64,000 nt of DNA from an uncultured Dysosmobacter sp. (GCA_934565855.1 CAKTIO010000006.1:1-64000), one strand, 5' to 3'; positions 8,764-18,477 are shown, numbered from the stretch's first letter. The notes: a model not told the origin generated them from the letters alone. Numbers and translations are program-made.

Positions 8764-9975
8764 ATGAGTTTAATTGTGCAGAAATTCGGCGGCACGTCCG
8801 TGAAGGACGCGGAGCGGATCAACCATGTCGCAGAGATCATCGCGGATACCTACCGTGCCGGAAACGATGTCATCGTGGTCCTTTCCGCGCAGGGCGACAC
8901 GACGGACGACCTGATCGCCAAGGCGGAAGAGATCAATCCCAGGGCATCCAAGCGGGAAATGGATATGCTGCTTTCCACGGGTGAGCAGATCTCCGTGGCG
9001 CTGTGCGCGATGGCGCTGGAGCGGATGGGTCTGCGCTGCGTCTCTCTGGCGGCGTGGCAGGTGGGCATTCAGTCCACATCCGTTCACTCTGACGCCCGTA
9101 TCAAGAAGATTGACTCGGAGCGCGTCCAGTCTGAGCTGGACAAGCACCGCATCGTGCTGGTGACCGGCTTCCAGGGCATTGACCGCAACGGCGACGTGAC
9201 CACGCTGGGACGCGGCGGCTCCGACACCAGCGCAGTGGCGCTGGCAGCGGCGTTCAAGGCAGACCTATGCCAGATTTATACCGATGTGGACGGCGTATAC
9301 ACCACCGATCCCCGTATCGTTCCCAACGCCAGAAAGCTGGATGAGATCACCTATGACGAGATGCTGGAGCTGGCATCCCAGGGCGCTCAGGTGCTGCACA
9401 ACCGCAGCGTGGAGCTGGCAAAGAAATTTCATGTGAATTTGGAAGTGGTGTCCAGTCTGGAAAAGAAGCCGGGCACGACCATCAAGGAGGTTACCAAAGT
9501 GGAAAAGACGAATATTGCAGGCGTGGCAAAGGATACCAGCATTGCCCGTGTGGCTCTGGTGGGACTGCAGCACAATCCCGGCGTGGCATTCCAGGTGTTT
9601 GACCTGCTGAGCAAGAGCAACATCAACGTGGACGTGATCCTGCAGTCCATCGGCAGGGAGGACACGAAGGACATCACTTTCACAGTACATAAGAAGGACA
9701 TGGAAGAGGCAGAGCGCATCCTGAACGAGCATAAGGACGCTCTGAAGTTCGACCATCTGGAGGATGACGACAAGATCGGCAAGGTCTCCATCGTGGGCGC
9801 CGGTCTGATGAGCAACAGCGGTGTAGCGGCAAAGATGTTTGAAGCCCTGTATGAGGCGGGCATCAACATTCAGATGATCAACACTTCTGAAATCCGGGTT
9901 TCCGTCCTGCTGGATGAGGATGATGTAAACAAGGCAGTGAAGGCGATTCACGCAAAGTTCTTCGACGAGGTGTAA
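8764..9975 (+). CDS. lysC: Aspartate kinase
   Basis: A 403-residue enzyme that phosphorylates aspartate, the first step towards lysine, threonine and methionine. The kinase domain starts with the invariant QKFGGTSV and includes LVTGFQGIDRNGDVTTLGRGGSDTSAVALAAA and the TDVDGVYTTDPR segment. Two tandem ACT domains fill the C-terminus (from about 265), so allosteric inhibition by lysine and/or threonine is expected. The length matches monofunctional LysC. It closes the operon with homoserine dehydrogenase and is followed by a strong terminator. Confidence 0.96.
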   Translation: MSLIVQKFGGTSVKDAERINHVAEIIADTYRAGNDVIVVLSAQGDTTDDLIAKAEEINPRASKREMDMLLSTGEQISVALCAMALERMGLRCVSLAAWQVGIQSTSVHSDARIKKIDSERVQSELDKHRIVLVTGFQGIDRNGDVTTLGRGGSDTSAVALAAAFKADLCQIYTDVDGVYTTDPRIVPNARKLDEITYDEMLELASQGAQVLHNRSVELAKKFHVNLEVVSSLEKKPGTTIKEVTKVEKTNIAGVAKDTSIARVALVGLQHNPGVAFQVFDLLSKSNINVDVILQSIGREDTKDITFTVHKKDMEEAERILNEHKDALKFDHLEDDDKIGKVSIVGAGLMSNSGVAAKMFEALYEAGINIQMINTSEIRVSVLLDEDDVNKAVKAIHAKFFDEV

Positions 9976-9983
9976 TGAAAAGC

Positions 9984-10015
9984 AGGGCGGGGTATGCACC
10001 ATACTCCGCCCTTTT
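9984..10015 (+). terminator. Rho-independent terminator after lysC
   Basis: AGGGCGGGGTATG pairs with CATACTCCGCCCT across a three-base loop, followed by TTTT. Confidence 0.85.
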
Positions 10016-10065
10016 CTGTTCTGTCCCCTCTGAGCCGGTCATACACTGGCGGTGAGGTGACGGAT

Positions 10066-10572
10066 ATGAAAGACAGATTCAACCGATTTGCCATCCGGTT
10101 GGTAACGGTCATGCTGCTTGGGGTCCTGCTGCTGTTGCTGCACACTTGGCGGACAGTCCCGGTGCTTGCTTTTCTGGTTCCGCAGTCCCGTGCGCCATGG
10201 GAGCTGGGCAAGATCGCCTATTTTCCCCTGCTGGGAATGATTTTGCTGACCGGGCGGCTGACCGGAGGGACCCGTACCACGGCGGAGCAGCTGCTGCCCT
10301 GCCTGGTGCTGCTGCCTGCGGCGGTGACGCTCTCACTGTGGCTGCTGTCTCCGCTGCATCTGGGAGCGGGGGCGCTTCTGCTGCTGTGGATCGTGTGGAT
10401 GGCAGCGGGATTGGCAGCGGGCGACCGGATGGCGCCGCACGGAAAGGCGTGGCTGGCGGCAGCGGTCCTGTGGGGCGCATTGTATATTCTGTTTACCTGC
10501 CTGCCGCCTGTGGTGGGACCGTTTTTGGACCCGGCGGACGTATTGACTATGAGACCGGTCCCGTTGTGCTGA
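10066..10572 (+). CDS. Small integral membrane protein of unknown function
   Basis: A 168-residue protein with about five hydrophobic segments separated by short loops. I do not recognise the family. The ATG at 10066 has GGTGAGGTG shortly upstream; an upstream in-frame ATG at 9994 lies inside the lysC terminator region and is unlikely. It lies 60 bases before the ACT protein and may be co-transcribed with it, but nothing links them functionally. Confidence 0.65.
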   Translation: MKDRFNRFAIRLVTVMLLGVLLLLLHTWRTVPVLAFLVPQSRAPWELGKIAYFPLLGMILLTGRLTGGTRTTAEQLLPCLVLLPAAVTLSLWLLSPLHLGAGALLLLWIVWMAAGLAAGDRMAPHGKAWLAAAVLWGALYILFTCLPPVVGPFLDPADVLTMRPVPLC

Positions 10573-10632
10573 CGGACAGCCGGGGAAAGAAAAGCCTTAT
10601 AATTCAGATTCAGATACAAAGGAGAAACCAAT

Positions 10633-10902
10633 ATGAATGCGATTGTTACTGTGATCGGACAGGACCGTGTGGGCATCATTGCCGGCGTATGCACACTGCT
10701 GGCGGAGAACCAGGTCAACATTCTGGATATTAGCCAGACGATCCTGCAGGGAAATTTCACAATGGTCATGGCAGTGGAGCTGCCGCAGAACGGAGTCTCC
10801 CTGACTGAACTGGCGGAGAAGCTGGAGGAGCTGGGAAAGAGCATGAATATCTCCATCCGCATCCAGCGGGAAGAGATCTTCGATGCGATGCACCGCATCT
10901 GA
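10633..10902 (+). CDS. ACT domain protein, UPF0237 family
   Basis: An 89-residue protein made of one ACT domain with a typical VTVIGQDRVGIIAGVCTLLAENQVNILDI start, similar to the N-terminal half of glycine-cleavage regulator GcvR. The ligand and target are unknown. It is followed 15 bases later by the UPF0210 gene; this gene pair is conserved across Firmicutes and Archaea, so the two probably act together. RBS AAAGGAG lies upstream. Confidence 0.9.
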   Translation: MNAIVTVIGQDRVGIIAGVCTLLAENQVNILDISQTILQGNFTMVMAVELPQNGVSLTELAEKLEELGKSMNISIRIQREEIFDAMHRI

Positions 10903-10917
10903 GGAGGGAGACCGTTT

Positions 10918-12276
10918 ATGCTCAATCAAAAGGAAATTCTCTCGACCATTGAGATGATCGACCAGCAGCATTTGGACATCCGCACCATTACGATGGGTAT
11001 TTCCCTGCTGTCCTGCTGTGATCCGGATGCCAAGCGTGCCTGCGAAAAGATTTATGATAAGATCACCCGCTATGCGGAAAAGCTGGTAAAGACCGGCGAG
11101 GACATCGAGCGGGAATTCGGCATTCCCATCGTCCACAAGCGGATCTCCATCACGCCGATGGCGCTGGTGGCTGGCGCCAGTGAGACAGAGGACTATGTTC
11201 CCTTTGCCCTGGCAATGGACCGGGCGGCAAAGACCTGCGGCGTGAACTTCATCGGCGGCTATTCTGCGTTGGTGCAGAAGGGAATGACCGAAGCGGACAA
11301 AAAGCTGATCCGCTCCATTCCGGAGGCACTGGCGCGAACGGAGTATGTCTGCTCCTCCGTCAACGTGGGGTCCACCAAGGCGGGCATCAACATGGACGCG
11401 GTGGCGCTGATGGGACGGATCATCAAGGAGACGGCGGCGAAGACTGAGGCAAACGACGGTTTGGGCTGCGCCAAGCTGGTGGTGTTCTGCAACGCGGTAG
11501 AGGATAATCCGTTTATGGCAGGCGCTTTCCACGGCGTGGGAGAGGCTGAGCGGGTCATTAACGTGGGCGTGTCTGGTCCCGGTGTGGTGCACCACGCTTT
11601 GCAGAGCGTCAAGGGGCAGCCCTTTGACGTGGTGGCGGAAACCATCAAGAAGACGGCGTTCCGCGTGACCCGGATGGGTCAGCTGGTGGCGCAGGAGGCG
11701 TCCCGCCGGCTGGATACGCCGTTTGGGATCGTGGATCTGAGCCTGGCGCCGACTCCGGCGGTAGGCGACAGCGTGGCGCGGATCTTAGAGGCGATGGGTC
11801 TGGAGACCTGCGGTACCCACGGCACAACGGCTGCGCTGGCGCTGCTGAACGACGCGGTGAAAAAGGGCGGCGTGATGGCGTCCTCTTCTGTGGGCGGACT
11901 GTCCGGCGCGTTTATCCCGGTGTCTGAGGACGAGGGAATGATCGCCGCCGCCCGGGCGGGAACGCTGTGCCTGGATAAGCTGGAGGCAATGACCTGCGTC
12001 TGCTCAGTGGGACTGGATATGATCGCCGTGCCGGGAGACACCCCGGCGGAGACCATCTCCGCCATCATCGCGGACGAGGCGGCAATCGGCATGGTGAACT
12101 GCAAGACCACGGCTGTGCGTCTGCTGCCCGCTCCCCACAAGAAGGTGGGAGACACCATTGAGATGGGCGGTCTGCTGGGCAGCGCACCGGTGATGCCGGT
12201 CCATCCGGAATCCAGTGCGGAATTCATTGCCCGCGGCGGAAAGATCCCCGCTCCGCTGCACAGCTTGAAAAACTGA
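10918..12276 (+). CDS. PFL family protein, UPF0210 (DUF711)
   Basis: A 452-residue protein of the UPF0210/DUF711 family, distantly related to pyruvate formate-lyase by fold but without the glycyl-radical motif. Recognisable stretches are [30 protein letters not shown] split over the N-terminus and the Gly-rich [12 protein letters not shown] and [20 protein letters not shown]. The biochemical role is unknown. It is the second gene of the ACT/UPF0210 pair and ends at a strong terminator. Confidence 0.9.
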   Translation: MLNQKEILSTIEMIDQQHLDIRTITMGISLLSCCDPDAKRACEKIYDKITRYAEKLVKTGEDIEREFGIPIVHKRISITPMALVAGASETEDYVPFALAMDRAAKTCGVNFIGGYSALVQKGMTEADKKLIRSIPEALARTEYVCSSVNVGSTKAGINMDAVALMGRIIKETAAKTEANDGLGCAKLVVFCNAVEDNPFMAGAFHGVGEAERVINVGVSGPGVVHHALQSVKGQPFDVVAETIKKTAFRVTRMGQLVAQEASRRLDTPFGIVDLSLAPTPAVGDSVARILEAMGLETCGTHGTTAALALLNDAVKKGGVMASSSVGGLSGAFIPVSEDEGMIAAARAGTLCLDKLEAMTCVCSVGLDMIAVPGDTPAETISAIIADEAAIGMVNCKTTAVRLLPAPHKKVGDTIEMGGLLGSAPVMPVHPESSAEFIARGGKIPAPLHSLKN

Positions 12277-12284
12277 ATAAAAAG

Positions 12285-12315
12285 AAGAACAGCAGCGCTG
12301 CGCTGCTGTTCTTTT
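12285..12315 (+). terminator. Rho-independent terminator after the UPF0210 gene
   Basis: AAGAACAGCAGCG pairs with CGCTGCTGTTCTT over a three-base loop, then TT. It may also serve the convergent queH. Confidence 0.85.
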
Positions 12316-12349
12316 ACATCTGTGTGGAATGGGTGACGCGGGGTCCCGC

Positions 12350-12916
12350 TTATTTTTCGGCAAACTGCTCCTGTGCGCGGCGGATCTGCTTTTGGTAGCG
12401 ATCCGCCTCGGAGAAGACGCAGCCGCAGTATTTCTGCATGTAGAATCCCAATTCCCGGGCGCGCTGGTTTCCGGCGCGGAAATTGGGGCGGAAATCCCGG
12501 TATAAAAACTGTACGCCGTACTGCCGGGCAAACCGTTCGGCAGCCGCGGCGATCAGGTCGTGGTTCTGATAAATGCTTGCCAGCAGGGTGGAGGTAAAGG
12601 CGGTGAAGCCGTGCTCCGCCGCATAGCGGGCGGTACCCTCCAGCCGATGCTCATAGCAGTATGTGCAGCGGTGGTCAATGTCGTCCGCCACATGGCGGAC
12701 AAACTCCTTCAGCCCGTAATCCTCCTGCACGCGGACCTCCATTCCGATGGTGGGGGCGTATTCCAGCAGACAGTTGCGCCGGGCTTCATATTCCTTCCAG
12801 GGGTGGATATTGGGGTTATACCAGAAGGCAACCGGCTCGATGCCCTCTTCACGCAGGGGGTCGATGCAGCTGAGCGAGCAGGGCGCGCAGCAGCAGTGCA
12901 TTAAGACTTGTTCCAT
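12350..12916 (-). CDS. queH: Epoxyqueuosine reductase QueH
   Basis: A 188-residue iron-sulfur enzyme for the last step of queuosine synthesis in tRNA, reducing epoxyqueuosine; it is the non-orthologous replacement of QueG. The sequence shows the CCCAPC motif near the N-terminus, RCTYCYEHRLEGTARYA and GCVFSE, which supply the metal-binding cysteines. The ATG at 12916 has GAGGAAGAG upstream; the longer in-frame extension starts with unrelated residues. It stands alone, opposite in direction to both neighbours. Confidence 0.92.
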   Translation of the reverse strand: MEQVLMHCCCAPCSLSCIDPLREEGIEPVAFWYNPNIHPWKEYEARRNCLLEYAPTIGMEVRVQEDYGLKEFVRHVADDIDHRCTYCYEHRLEGTARYAAEHGFTAFTSTLLASIYQNHDLIAAAAERFARQYGVQFLYRDFRPNFRAGNQRARELGFYMQKYCGCVFSEADRYQKQIRRAQEQFAEK

Positions 12917-13090
12917 AAGCTCTTCCTCTTTACTGCTCCTTTTCTCAGGGGGTGCTGGCACAGCGGCGGCAGGGATAGAAGGCAGACCGTCCACTGTGCG
13001 AACCTATTGTACCACATTCCAGAGGAAACGCCAATGGCAGAATTTCTGTATCCTTAACAGTTTCTTTACAACCTTTCATGATTTTGCCGA

Positions 13091-13119
13091 TTGCGAATTT
13101 TGCCTGAAAAGAGTATGAT
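13091..13119 (+). promoter_or_regulatory. Promoter of the dehydratase-activase pair
   Basis: TTGCGA (13091-13096) and TATGAT (13114-13119) are 17 bases apart. In the leader a short inverted repeat, GTGAA-N6-TTCAC (about 13146-13162), could be an operator, but this is only a sequence suggestion. Confidence 0.5.
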
Positions 13120-13188
13120 ACAAGCTAATGTGGTATTTTCTGATTGTGAACGAAGCTTTCACGATCGCGTTCTAAGGAGGCAAAGAAC

Positions 13189-16128
13189 TTGAAACTCGGA
13201 TTGGATGTTGGGTCCACCACCATCAAGTGCGTAGTATTGAATGACGATGGCAAAATCATCTACAGTACCTATGAACGCCATTTCAGTCATATTTTAGAAA
13301 AATCGGAGGAGCTGCTTCGCCGGGTGGCAAAGGATTATGTGCCGGGCGGACGGGCGTATTTCTCCATATCCGGTTCCGCCGGCATGGGCATGGCGGAAAG
13401 CGTCGGCGTGCCTTTTGTGCAGGAGGTGTTTGCCACCCGTGTGGCGGCAAACCGTCTGGCGCCGGGAACAGACGTGGTCATCGAGCTGGGCGGAGAGGAC
13501 GCGAAGATCCTGTTTTTGACCAACGGTCTGGAGGTGCGGATGAACGGCAGCTGTGCCGGCGGCACCGGCGCGTTTATCGACCAGATGGCGACCCTGCTGA
13601 AAATGAGCGCGGACGAAATGGACGTGGCGGCGCAAAAGGCGGAAAAGACCTATACCATCGCGTCCCGCTGCGGCGTATTCGCCAAGAGCGATGTGCAGCC
13701 GCTGATCAATCAGGGCGCAAAGGCGGAGGATATTGCCGCCAGCATTTATCAGGCGGTGGTAAACCAGACGGTGGCAGGACTGGCACAGGGCAGACCCATT
13801 CAGGGCAATGTGCTGTATCTGGGTGGACCGCTGACCTTCTCCAAGTGCCTGCGGGACAGCTTTGACAGGACGCTGCATGTGCAGGGGACCTGCCCGGAAA
13901 ACAGTCTGCTGTTTGTAGCGCTGGGCGCGGCTTTTTACTCTGACGCGGAATTTGACCTGCTGGCGGTGGCGGACCAGCTTCAGCGGAAAGGCGTCAGCGC
14001 GGGCTACCGGAGCCAGCCGCCCCTGTTTTCCAGCCGGGAGGAATATGAGCGCTTTCAGGCGCGTCACGCAAAGGCGTCCGTTCCCCGGGTACCGTTTGAC
14101 GCGGACTATGCGGAGCCGGTCCATATTGGCATCGACTCCGGCTCTACCACGGTAAAAATGGTGGTGATGGACCAGCAGGCACGGATCTTATTTACGGACT
14201 ACCGCCCCAATCTGGGCAATCCCGTGCCGCTGATCCGGCAGGTGCTGCAAACGCTGTATGCTCAGCATCCAAAGCTCCATGTGGCGTCTGTGACCACCAC
14301 GGGCTATGGCGAGGATCTGGCGCTGCATGCCTTCCACGCGGATTACGGCGTGGTGGAGACGGTGGCGCATTTCACGGCAGCGCGGCACTTCATGCCCAAT
14401 GTGGATTTTATCATCGACATTGGCGGACAGGATATGAAGTGCTTCAAGATCGAGGATGGCGCCATCAGCGATATTTTCCTGAATGAGGCGTGTTCCTCCG
14501 GCTGCGGCAGCTTTTTGCAGACGTTTGCGCAGGCGCTGGGGTATGATGTAAAGGAATTTGCCAAGCTGGGACTGTTTGCGGACCGTCCTGTGGATCTGGG
14601 CAGCCGCTGCACGGTGTTTATGAATTCCTCGGTAAAGCAGGCGCAGAAGGATGGCGCGACCATTGAGAACATCTCCGCGGGACTTTCCATCAGCGTGGTG
14701 AAAAACGCCATTTACAAGGTGATCCGCGCATCCTCTCCGGAGGAGCTGGGAAGAAATATTGTGGTGCAGGGCGGCACCTTCTACAATGAGGCTGTGCTGC
14801 GGGCGTTTGAAAAGGAGATGGGGGTGGAGGTCATCCGCCCGGACATCGCCGGTCTAATGGGCGCTTACGGCGCGGCACTGTACGGCAAGGGCAAGGCGGC
14901 AGAGGGACAGACCAGCCGCCTGCTGACGGCGCAGGAGCTGGAGGGCTTCCATCAGGAGACCCGGAACGAGCTTTGCGGGCGCTGCGGAAACAACTGCCAG
15001 CTGACCATCAACACCTTTGCCGACGGAGAGACCTTCATCAGCGGAAATCGCTGCGAACGCCCCATCACCGGCAAGGCGGACAGCGGAGAGTGGAACCTGT
15101 ACGATTATAAGCGGAAGCTGCTGCTTTCCTATAAGCCGGTTCCCGGAAAGCGGGGAAAGATTGGGTTGCCGCTGTGCCTGAATATGTATGAGCTGTTGCC
15201 CTTCTGGCACACGTTCTTTACAAAGCTGGGCTTTGCGGTCTATCATAGCCCCTTCTCCAGCCGGGAGCTGTATCTGAAGGGACAGGGGACCATTCCGTCG
15301 GATACGGCGTGCTTCCCGGCAAAGCTGGCGCACGGACACATCCAGTTTTTAAGCAAGCTGGGACTGGACGCCATCTTCTATCCCTGTATGACCTACAATG
15401 TGGACGAGGGCAAGGGACAGAATCACTACAACTGTCCGGTGGTTGCCTATTATCCGGAGGTGCTGGCAGGCAACTGCCCGGAGCTGCAGACCACGCGGTT
15501 CATTTATGATTATGTGGGCATTCACCGCCCCAAGGACTTTGTGAAAAAGATCCATGGCATTCTGGGGAAGTATTTCTCCGGGATTTCCCAGCGGGAGGTG
15601 ACGCAGGCGGCGGATGCAGCCTATGCCGAGTACGCGCACCATATGGAGCAGATCCGGCAGGAGGGCGGACGCATCATTGAGCATGCCCGGAAAGAGGGGC
15701 GCCGGATCATTGTTCTGGCGGGACGCCCCTATCATGTGGACCCGGAGGTCAACCACGGCATCGACACGCTGATTACCCGGTTTGGCGCGGCGGTAGTGAC
15801 GGAGGATTCCATTTCGGACCGGGTGGGGAGGTTCCACACCACGGTGCTGAACCAGTGGACCTACCACGCACGGCTTTACGCGGCGGCGAGATACTGCTGC
15901 TCGCAGCCGGATATGGATCTGGTGCAGCTGGTGTCCTTTGGATGCGGTGTGGACGCCATCACAACGGATGAGACAAGGGAGATCCTCCATCAGGGAGAAA
16001 AGCTGTATACACAGCTGAAAATCGACGAGATCACCAATCTGGGCGCGGTGCGCATTCGTCTGCGCAGCCTGTTTGCCGCTTTGGACGAGCAGGACGAAAA
16101 GCGCGCGGCACAGAAGAAGGAGGCGTAA
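13189..16128 (+). CDS. Two-domain 2-hydroxyacyl-CoA dehydratase activase-like protein (BadF/BadG/BcrA/BcrD ATPase, DUF2229)
   Basis: A 979-residue protein with two tandem ASKHA ATPase domains. The first starts GLDVGSTTIKCVVL and carries SCAGGTGAFIDQ and RCGVFAKSD; the second starts near residue 310 with GIDSGSTTVKMVVMD and carries ACSSGCGSF and SRCTVFMNSS. These cysteines match those holding a [4Fe-4S] cluster between subunits in HgdC-type activators. Residues after about 590 form the DUF2229 region, with a CGRCGNNCQL...GNRCER cysteine set. The start is TTG, fixed by AAGGAGG eight bases upstream. Activators of this class use ATP to drive electrons to a dehydratase; the substrate here is unknown. 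Confidence 0.88.
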   Translation: MKLGLDVGSTTIKCVVLNDDGKIIYSTYERHFSHILEKSEELLRRVAKDYVPGGRAYFSISGSAGMGMAESVGVPFVQEVFATRVAANRLAPGTDVVIELGGEDAKILFLTNGLEVRMNGSCAGGTGAFIDQMATLLKMSADEMDVAAQKAEKTYTIASRCGVFAKSDVQPLINQGAKAEDIAASIYQAVVNQTVAGLAQGRPIQGNVLYLGGPLTFSKCLRDSFDRTLHVQGTCPENSLLFVALGAAFYSDAEFDLLAVADQLQRKGVSAGYRSQPPLFSSREEYERFQARHAKASVPRVPFDADYAEPVHIGIDSGSTTVKMVVMDQQARILFTDYRPNLGNPVPLIRQVLQTLYAQHPKLHVASVTTTGYGEDLALHAFHADYGVVETVAHFTAARHFMPNVDFIIDIGGQDMKCFKIEDGAISDIFLNEACSSGCGSFLQTFAQALGYDVKEFAKLGLFADRPVDLGSRCTVFMNSSVKQAQKDGATIENISAGLSISVVKNAIYKVIRASSPEELGRNIVVQGGTFYNEAVLRAFEKEMGVEVIRPDIAGLMGAYGAALYGKGKAAEGQTSRLLTAQELEGFHQETRNELCGRCGNNCQLTINTFADGETFISGNRCERPITGKADSGEWNLYDYKRKLLLSYKPVPGKRGKIGLPLCLNMYELLPFWHTFFTKLGFAVYHSPFSSRELYLKGQGTIPSDTACFPAKLAHGHIQFLSKLGLDAIFYPCMTYNVDEGKGQNHYNCPVVAYYPEVLAGNCPELQTTRFIYDYVGIHRPKDFVKKIHGILGKYFSGISQREVTQAADAAYAEYAHHMEQIRQEGGRIIEHARKEGRRIIVLAGRPYHVDPEVNHGIDTLITRFGAAVVTEDSISDRVGRFHTTVLNQWTYHARLYAAARYCCSQPDMDLVQLVSFGCGVDAITTDETREILHQGEKLYTQLKIDEITNLGAVRIRLRSLFAALDEQDEKRAAQKKEA

Positions 16129-16134
16129 AAGAGG

Positions 16135-17460
16135 ATGGAAGAACAGGAATATCCGCGGTTTACGCCGGAGATGAAGAAGACCCACAAGGTCCTCATTCCC
16201 AACATGGCTCCGGTGCAGTTCCGGATTCTGGCTGCGGCAATGAAGTATGAGGGCTACACCTGCGAGCTGCTGGGCAACTGCGGCAGCCAGGTGGCGGAGC
16301 AGGGCTTGAAATACGTTCATAATGACACATGCTATCCGGCGCTGCTGGTGATCGGGCAGTTTCTGGACGCGCTGAATTCCGGAAAGTACGATCTGGACCA
16401 CACCGCGCTGATCATTACCCAGACCGGCGGCGGCTGCCGGGCGTCCAATTACATTTTCCTGCTGCGAAAGGCGTTGAAAAAGGCGGGCTACGGGCAGGTC
16501 CCGGTGCTGAGCCTGAATTTCTCCGGACTGGAAAAGGACAGCAGCCTGCCCATGACGGTGCCGCTGATGCGGATGCTGCTGGCGGCGATCTATTACGGAG
16601 ACCTACTGGTGGCGCTGAAGGCGCAGACCATGCCCTATGAGGTGCATCCCGGCGACGCGGAAGCCTTGCAGGAGAAGTGGCTGGACCGCATCTGCGATCA
16701 GATCCTTCACGGAAAGGGGTACTCCCAGCGGGAGGTCAAGGCGGCGATGCCGAAGATCGCGGCGGAGTTCGCGCAGATCCCAGTGCGCCGGATCCCCAAG
16801 GTGAAGGTCGGCGTTGTGGGTGAGATCTACGTCAAATATTCGCCCTTGGGAAATAACGACCTGGAGAAGTTCCTTGCCTCCCAGGACTGTGAGGTGAATC
16901 TGCCGGGTCTGATGGGCTTCGTGCAGTACTGTGCCTATAATATTTCGGAAAAGGCGCGGCTGTATGGCGGCACGTTTATGGAGAAGCACATTTCCGGAAT
17001 GGTGCTGGCGTACATCGCGCGGATGGAGAAGGTCATCATTCAGGCGCTGCGGGACAATGGCTATCATGCGCCGATGCCCTTTGAGCAGCTGTGCAGGCTG
17101 CCGGAGCAGCACCATATGATCGGCATGGGCTGCGTAATGGGAGAGGGCTGGCTGCTGACGGCGGAAATGCTGGAGCTGGTGCAGTCCGGATATGAGAATA
17201 TCATCTGCGCGCAGCCCTTTGGCTGCCTGCCGAACCACATTTGCGGCAAGGGAATGATCAATAAGATCCGCGAGCTGTATCCGCTGGCGAATATCACGCC
17301 CATTGACTATGACCCCTCTGCCACCAGAGTGAACCAGGAGAACCGGATCAAGCTGATGCTGGCTGTGGCGCGGGAGCGCCTTCAGCCGAAAGAGACGGAG
17401 CAGGAAACTTCCCCCGCGGCGGCTCCCCGGACGGAGACTCCTGTGGGGGCAGGTGTGTAA
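16135..17460 (+). CDS. 2-hydroxyacyl-CoA dehydratase-like subunit (HgdB/BcrC-related, COG3581 type)
   Basis: A 441-residue partner of the activase, six bases downstream and clearly co-transcribed. It resembles the catalytic dehydratase/reductase subunits in overall layout, with cysteines in GNCGSQ, NDTCYPA, GGGCRAS, FVQYCAYN, GMGCVMGEGW and CAQPFGCLPNHICGKG, several of which could hold a [4Fe-4S] cluster. The C-terminal ~20 residues are a disordered Pro/Glu-rich tail. In many gut Clostridia the same parts are one very long protein; here they are split. The reaction is not known; a radical reductase or dehydratase is the natural guess. Confidence 0.82.
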   Translation: MEEQEYPRFTPEMKKTHKVLIPNMAPVQFRILAAAMKYEGYTCELLGNCGSQVAEQGLKYVHNDTCYPALLVIGQFLDALNSGKYDLDHTALIITQTGGGCRASNYIFLLRKALKKAGYGQVPVLSLNFSGLEKDSSLPMTVPLMRMLLAAIYYGDLLVALKAQTMPYEVHPGDAEALQEKWLDRICDQILHGKGYSQREVKAAMPKIAAEFAQIPVRRIPKVKVGVVGEIYVKYSPLGNNDLEKFLASQDCEVNLPGLMGFVQYCAYNISEKARLYGGTFMEKHISGMVLAYIARMEKVIIQALRDNGYHAPMPFEQLCRLPEQHHMIGMGCVMGEGWLLTAEMLELVQSGYENIICAQPFGCLPNHICGKGMINKIRELYPLANITPIDYDPSATRVNQENRIKLMLAVARERLQPKETEQETSPAAAPRTETPVGAGV

Positions 17461-17478
17461 ATTAAATACGCATAAAAG

Positions 17479-17512
17479 AACGGAACTGGCTGTCAGCCAG
17501 TTCCGTTTTTCC
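17479..17512. terminator. Bidirectional terminator between convergent genes
   Basis: AACGGAACTGGCT pairs with AGCCAGTTCCGTT over a GTC loop, with T-run on the plus side and an A-rich stretch before it that serves the minus strand. Confidence 0.85.
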
Positions 17513-17532
17513 GTTTCAGGGGAGAGTACAGG

Positions 17533-18438
17533 TCAGTTTCCATCCTTTGCCAGCAAAAAGATGGTGGTGATGATGCAGGCAAAGCCCAGCAGGTCCAGGG
17601 CGGTGAACTGCGTATGCAGCCAAAGGGCGGAGAAGACCGTGGCGGCGACCGGCTCTGTGGCGGCAAGCATGGCGGACCGGACGGGACCCACGTCGGCAAC
17701 GCCCTGCATGAACAGGGTGAACGCCAGCACGCTGCCCAGCAGGATGACGGATGCCATTGCCAGCCAGCCCTGCACAGGCAGCTCCACATGATAGTTCCAG
17801 CTGTGGGCGGCAAGGTTGACCACGATGCCGCCGACCAGCATGCCCCATCCGGTCACTGCCTCCTTGCCCCAGCGGGGAAGAAGCTTTCTGGGCAGGATGG
17901 AGTAGACCGCCACCGCCACGGCGGTCATCAGCCCCCAGAACAGTCCCTGATGGGATAGGACCATGTGGTGGGGATCAAAGCCTGTAGCAATGATCCAGGT
18001 GCCGAGAACGGCAAGCAGCAGCGCTATGACCTCCCGGCGGACGGGCAGGCGCCGTCCGCTGACGCAGGCAAACAGCATGATCAGGACCAGGCTTAAATTT
18101 TGAAGCACGGTGGTGGTGGCGGCATTGGACCAGGAGATGGCGGTCATGTAGGAATACTGGCACAGCAGCAGACCGAAAATGCCGTAGCAGACCAGCTGAA
18201 ACGCATCCTTCGGCACTGTCCAGATCCGGCAGACGGACTTGCCGTGCTTCCAGAAGGCAATGGTTAAGAGCAGAATGCCGGAGGTCAGCAGGCGGACGCA
18301 GGTCAGCCAGAGGGAATCAATGCCGAAGTTGGAAAAGAGGTATTGCCCGCAGGTGCCGGAAAATCCCCAGCAGACGCCGCCCAGCGTTGTGCAGAGAACA
18401 CCGCGCAGCGTGTGTTGTTTTGTTTCGTTCAAAATCAT
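17533..18438 (-). CDS. DMT superfamily permease (EamA family)
   Basis: A 301-residue membrane protein with ten predicted helices in two repeated EamA halves. The first half begins RGVLCTTLGGVCWGFSGTCGQYLF, and the second repeat begins near GLFWGLMTAVAVAVYSILP with the LGSVLAFTLFMQGVADVGP motif typical of drug/metabolite exporters. The substrate cannot be read from sequence. The ATG at 18438 has GGAGTG very close upstream. It is separated from the pyrimidine operon by a hairpin. Confidence 0.88.
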   Translation of the reverse strand: MILNETKQHTLRGVLCTTLGGVCWGFSGTCGQYLFSNFGIDSLWLTCVRLLTSGILLLTIAFWKHGKSVCRIWTVPKDAFQLVCYGIFGLLLCQYSYMTAISWSNAATTTVLQNLSLVLIMLFACVSGRRLPVRREVIALLLAVLGTWIIATGFDPHHMVLSHQGLFWGLMTAVAVAVYSILPRKLLPRWGKEAVTGWGMLVGGIVVNLAAHSWNYHVELPVQGWLAMASVILLGSVLAFTLFMQGVADVGPVRSAMLAATEPVAATVFSALWLHTQFTALDLLGFACIITTIFLLAKDGN

Positions 18439-18452
18439 TCACTCCAAACAGC

Positions 18453-18477
18453 GAGCCTCCGGAGCATCCGGAGGCTC
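18453..18477 (-). terminator. Hairpin at the end of the pyrimidine operon
   Basis: A perfect 11-bp stem, GAGCCTCCGGA against TCCGGAGGCTC, with a three-base loop. The T-run on the minus strand is weak, so termination may be partial and the permease downstream may receive readthrough. Confidence 0.6.
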
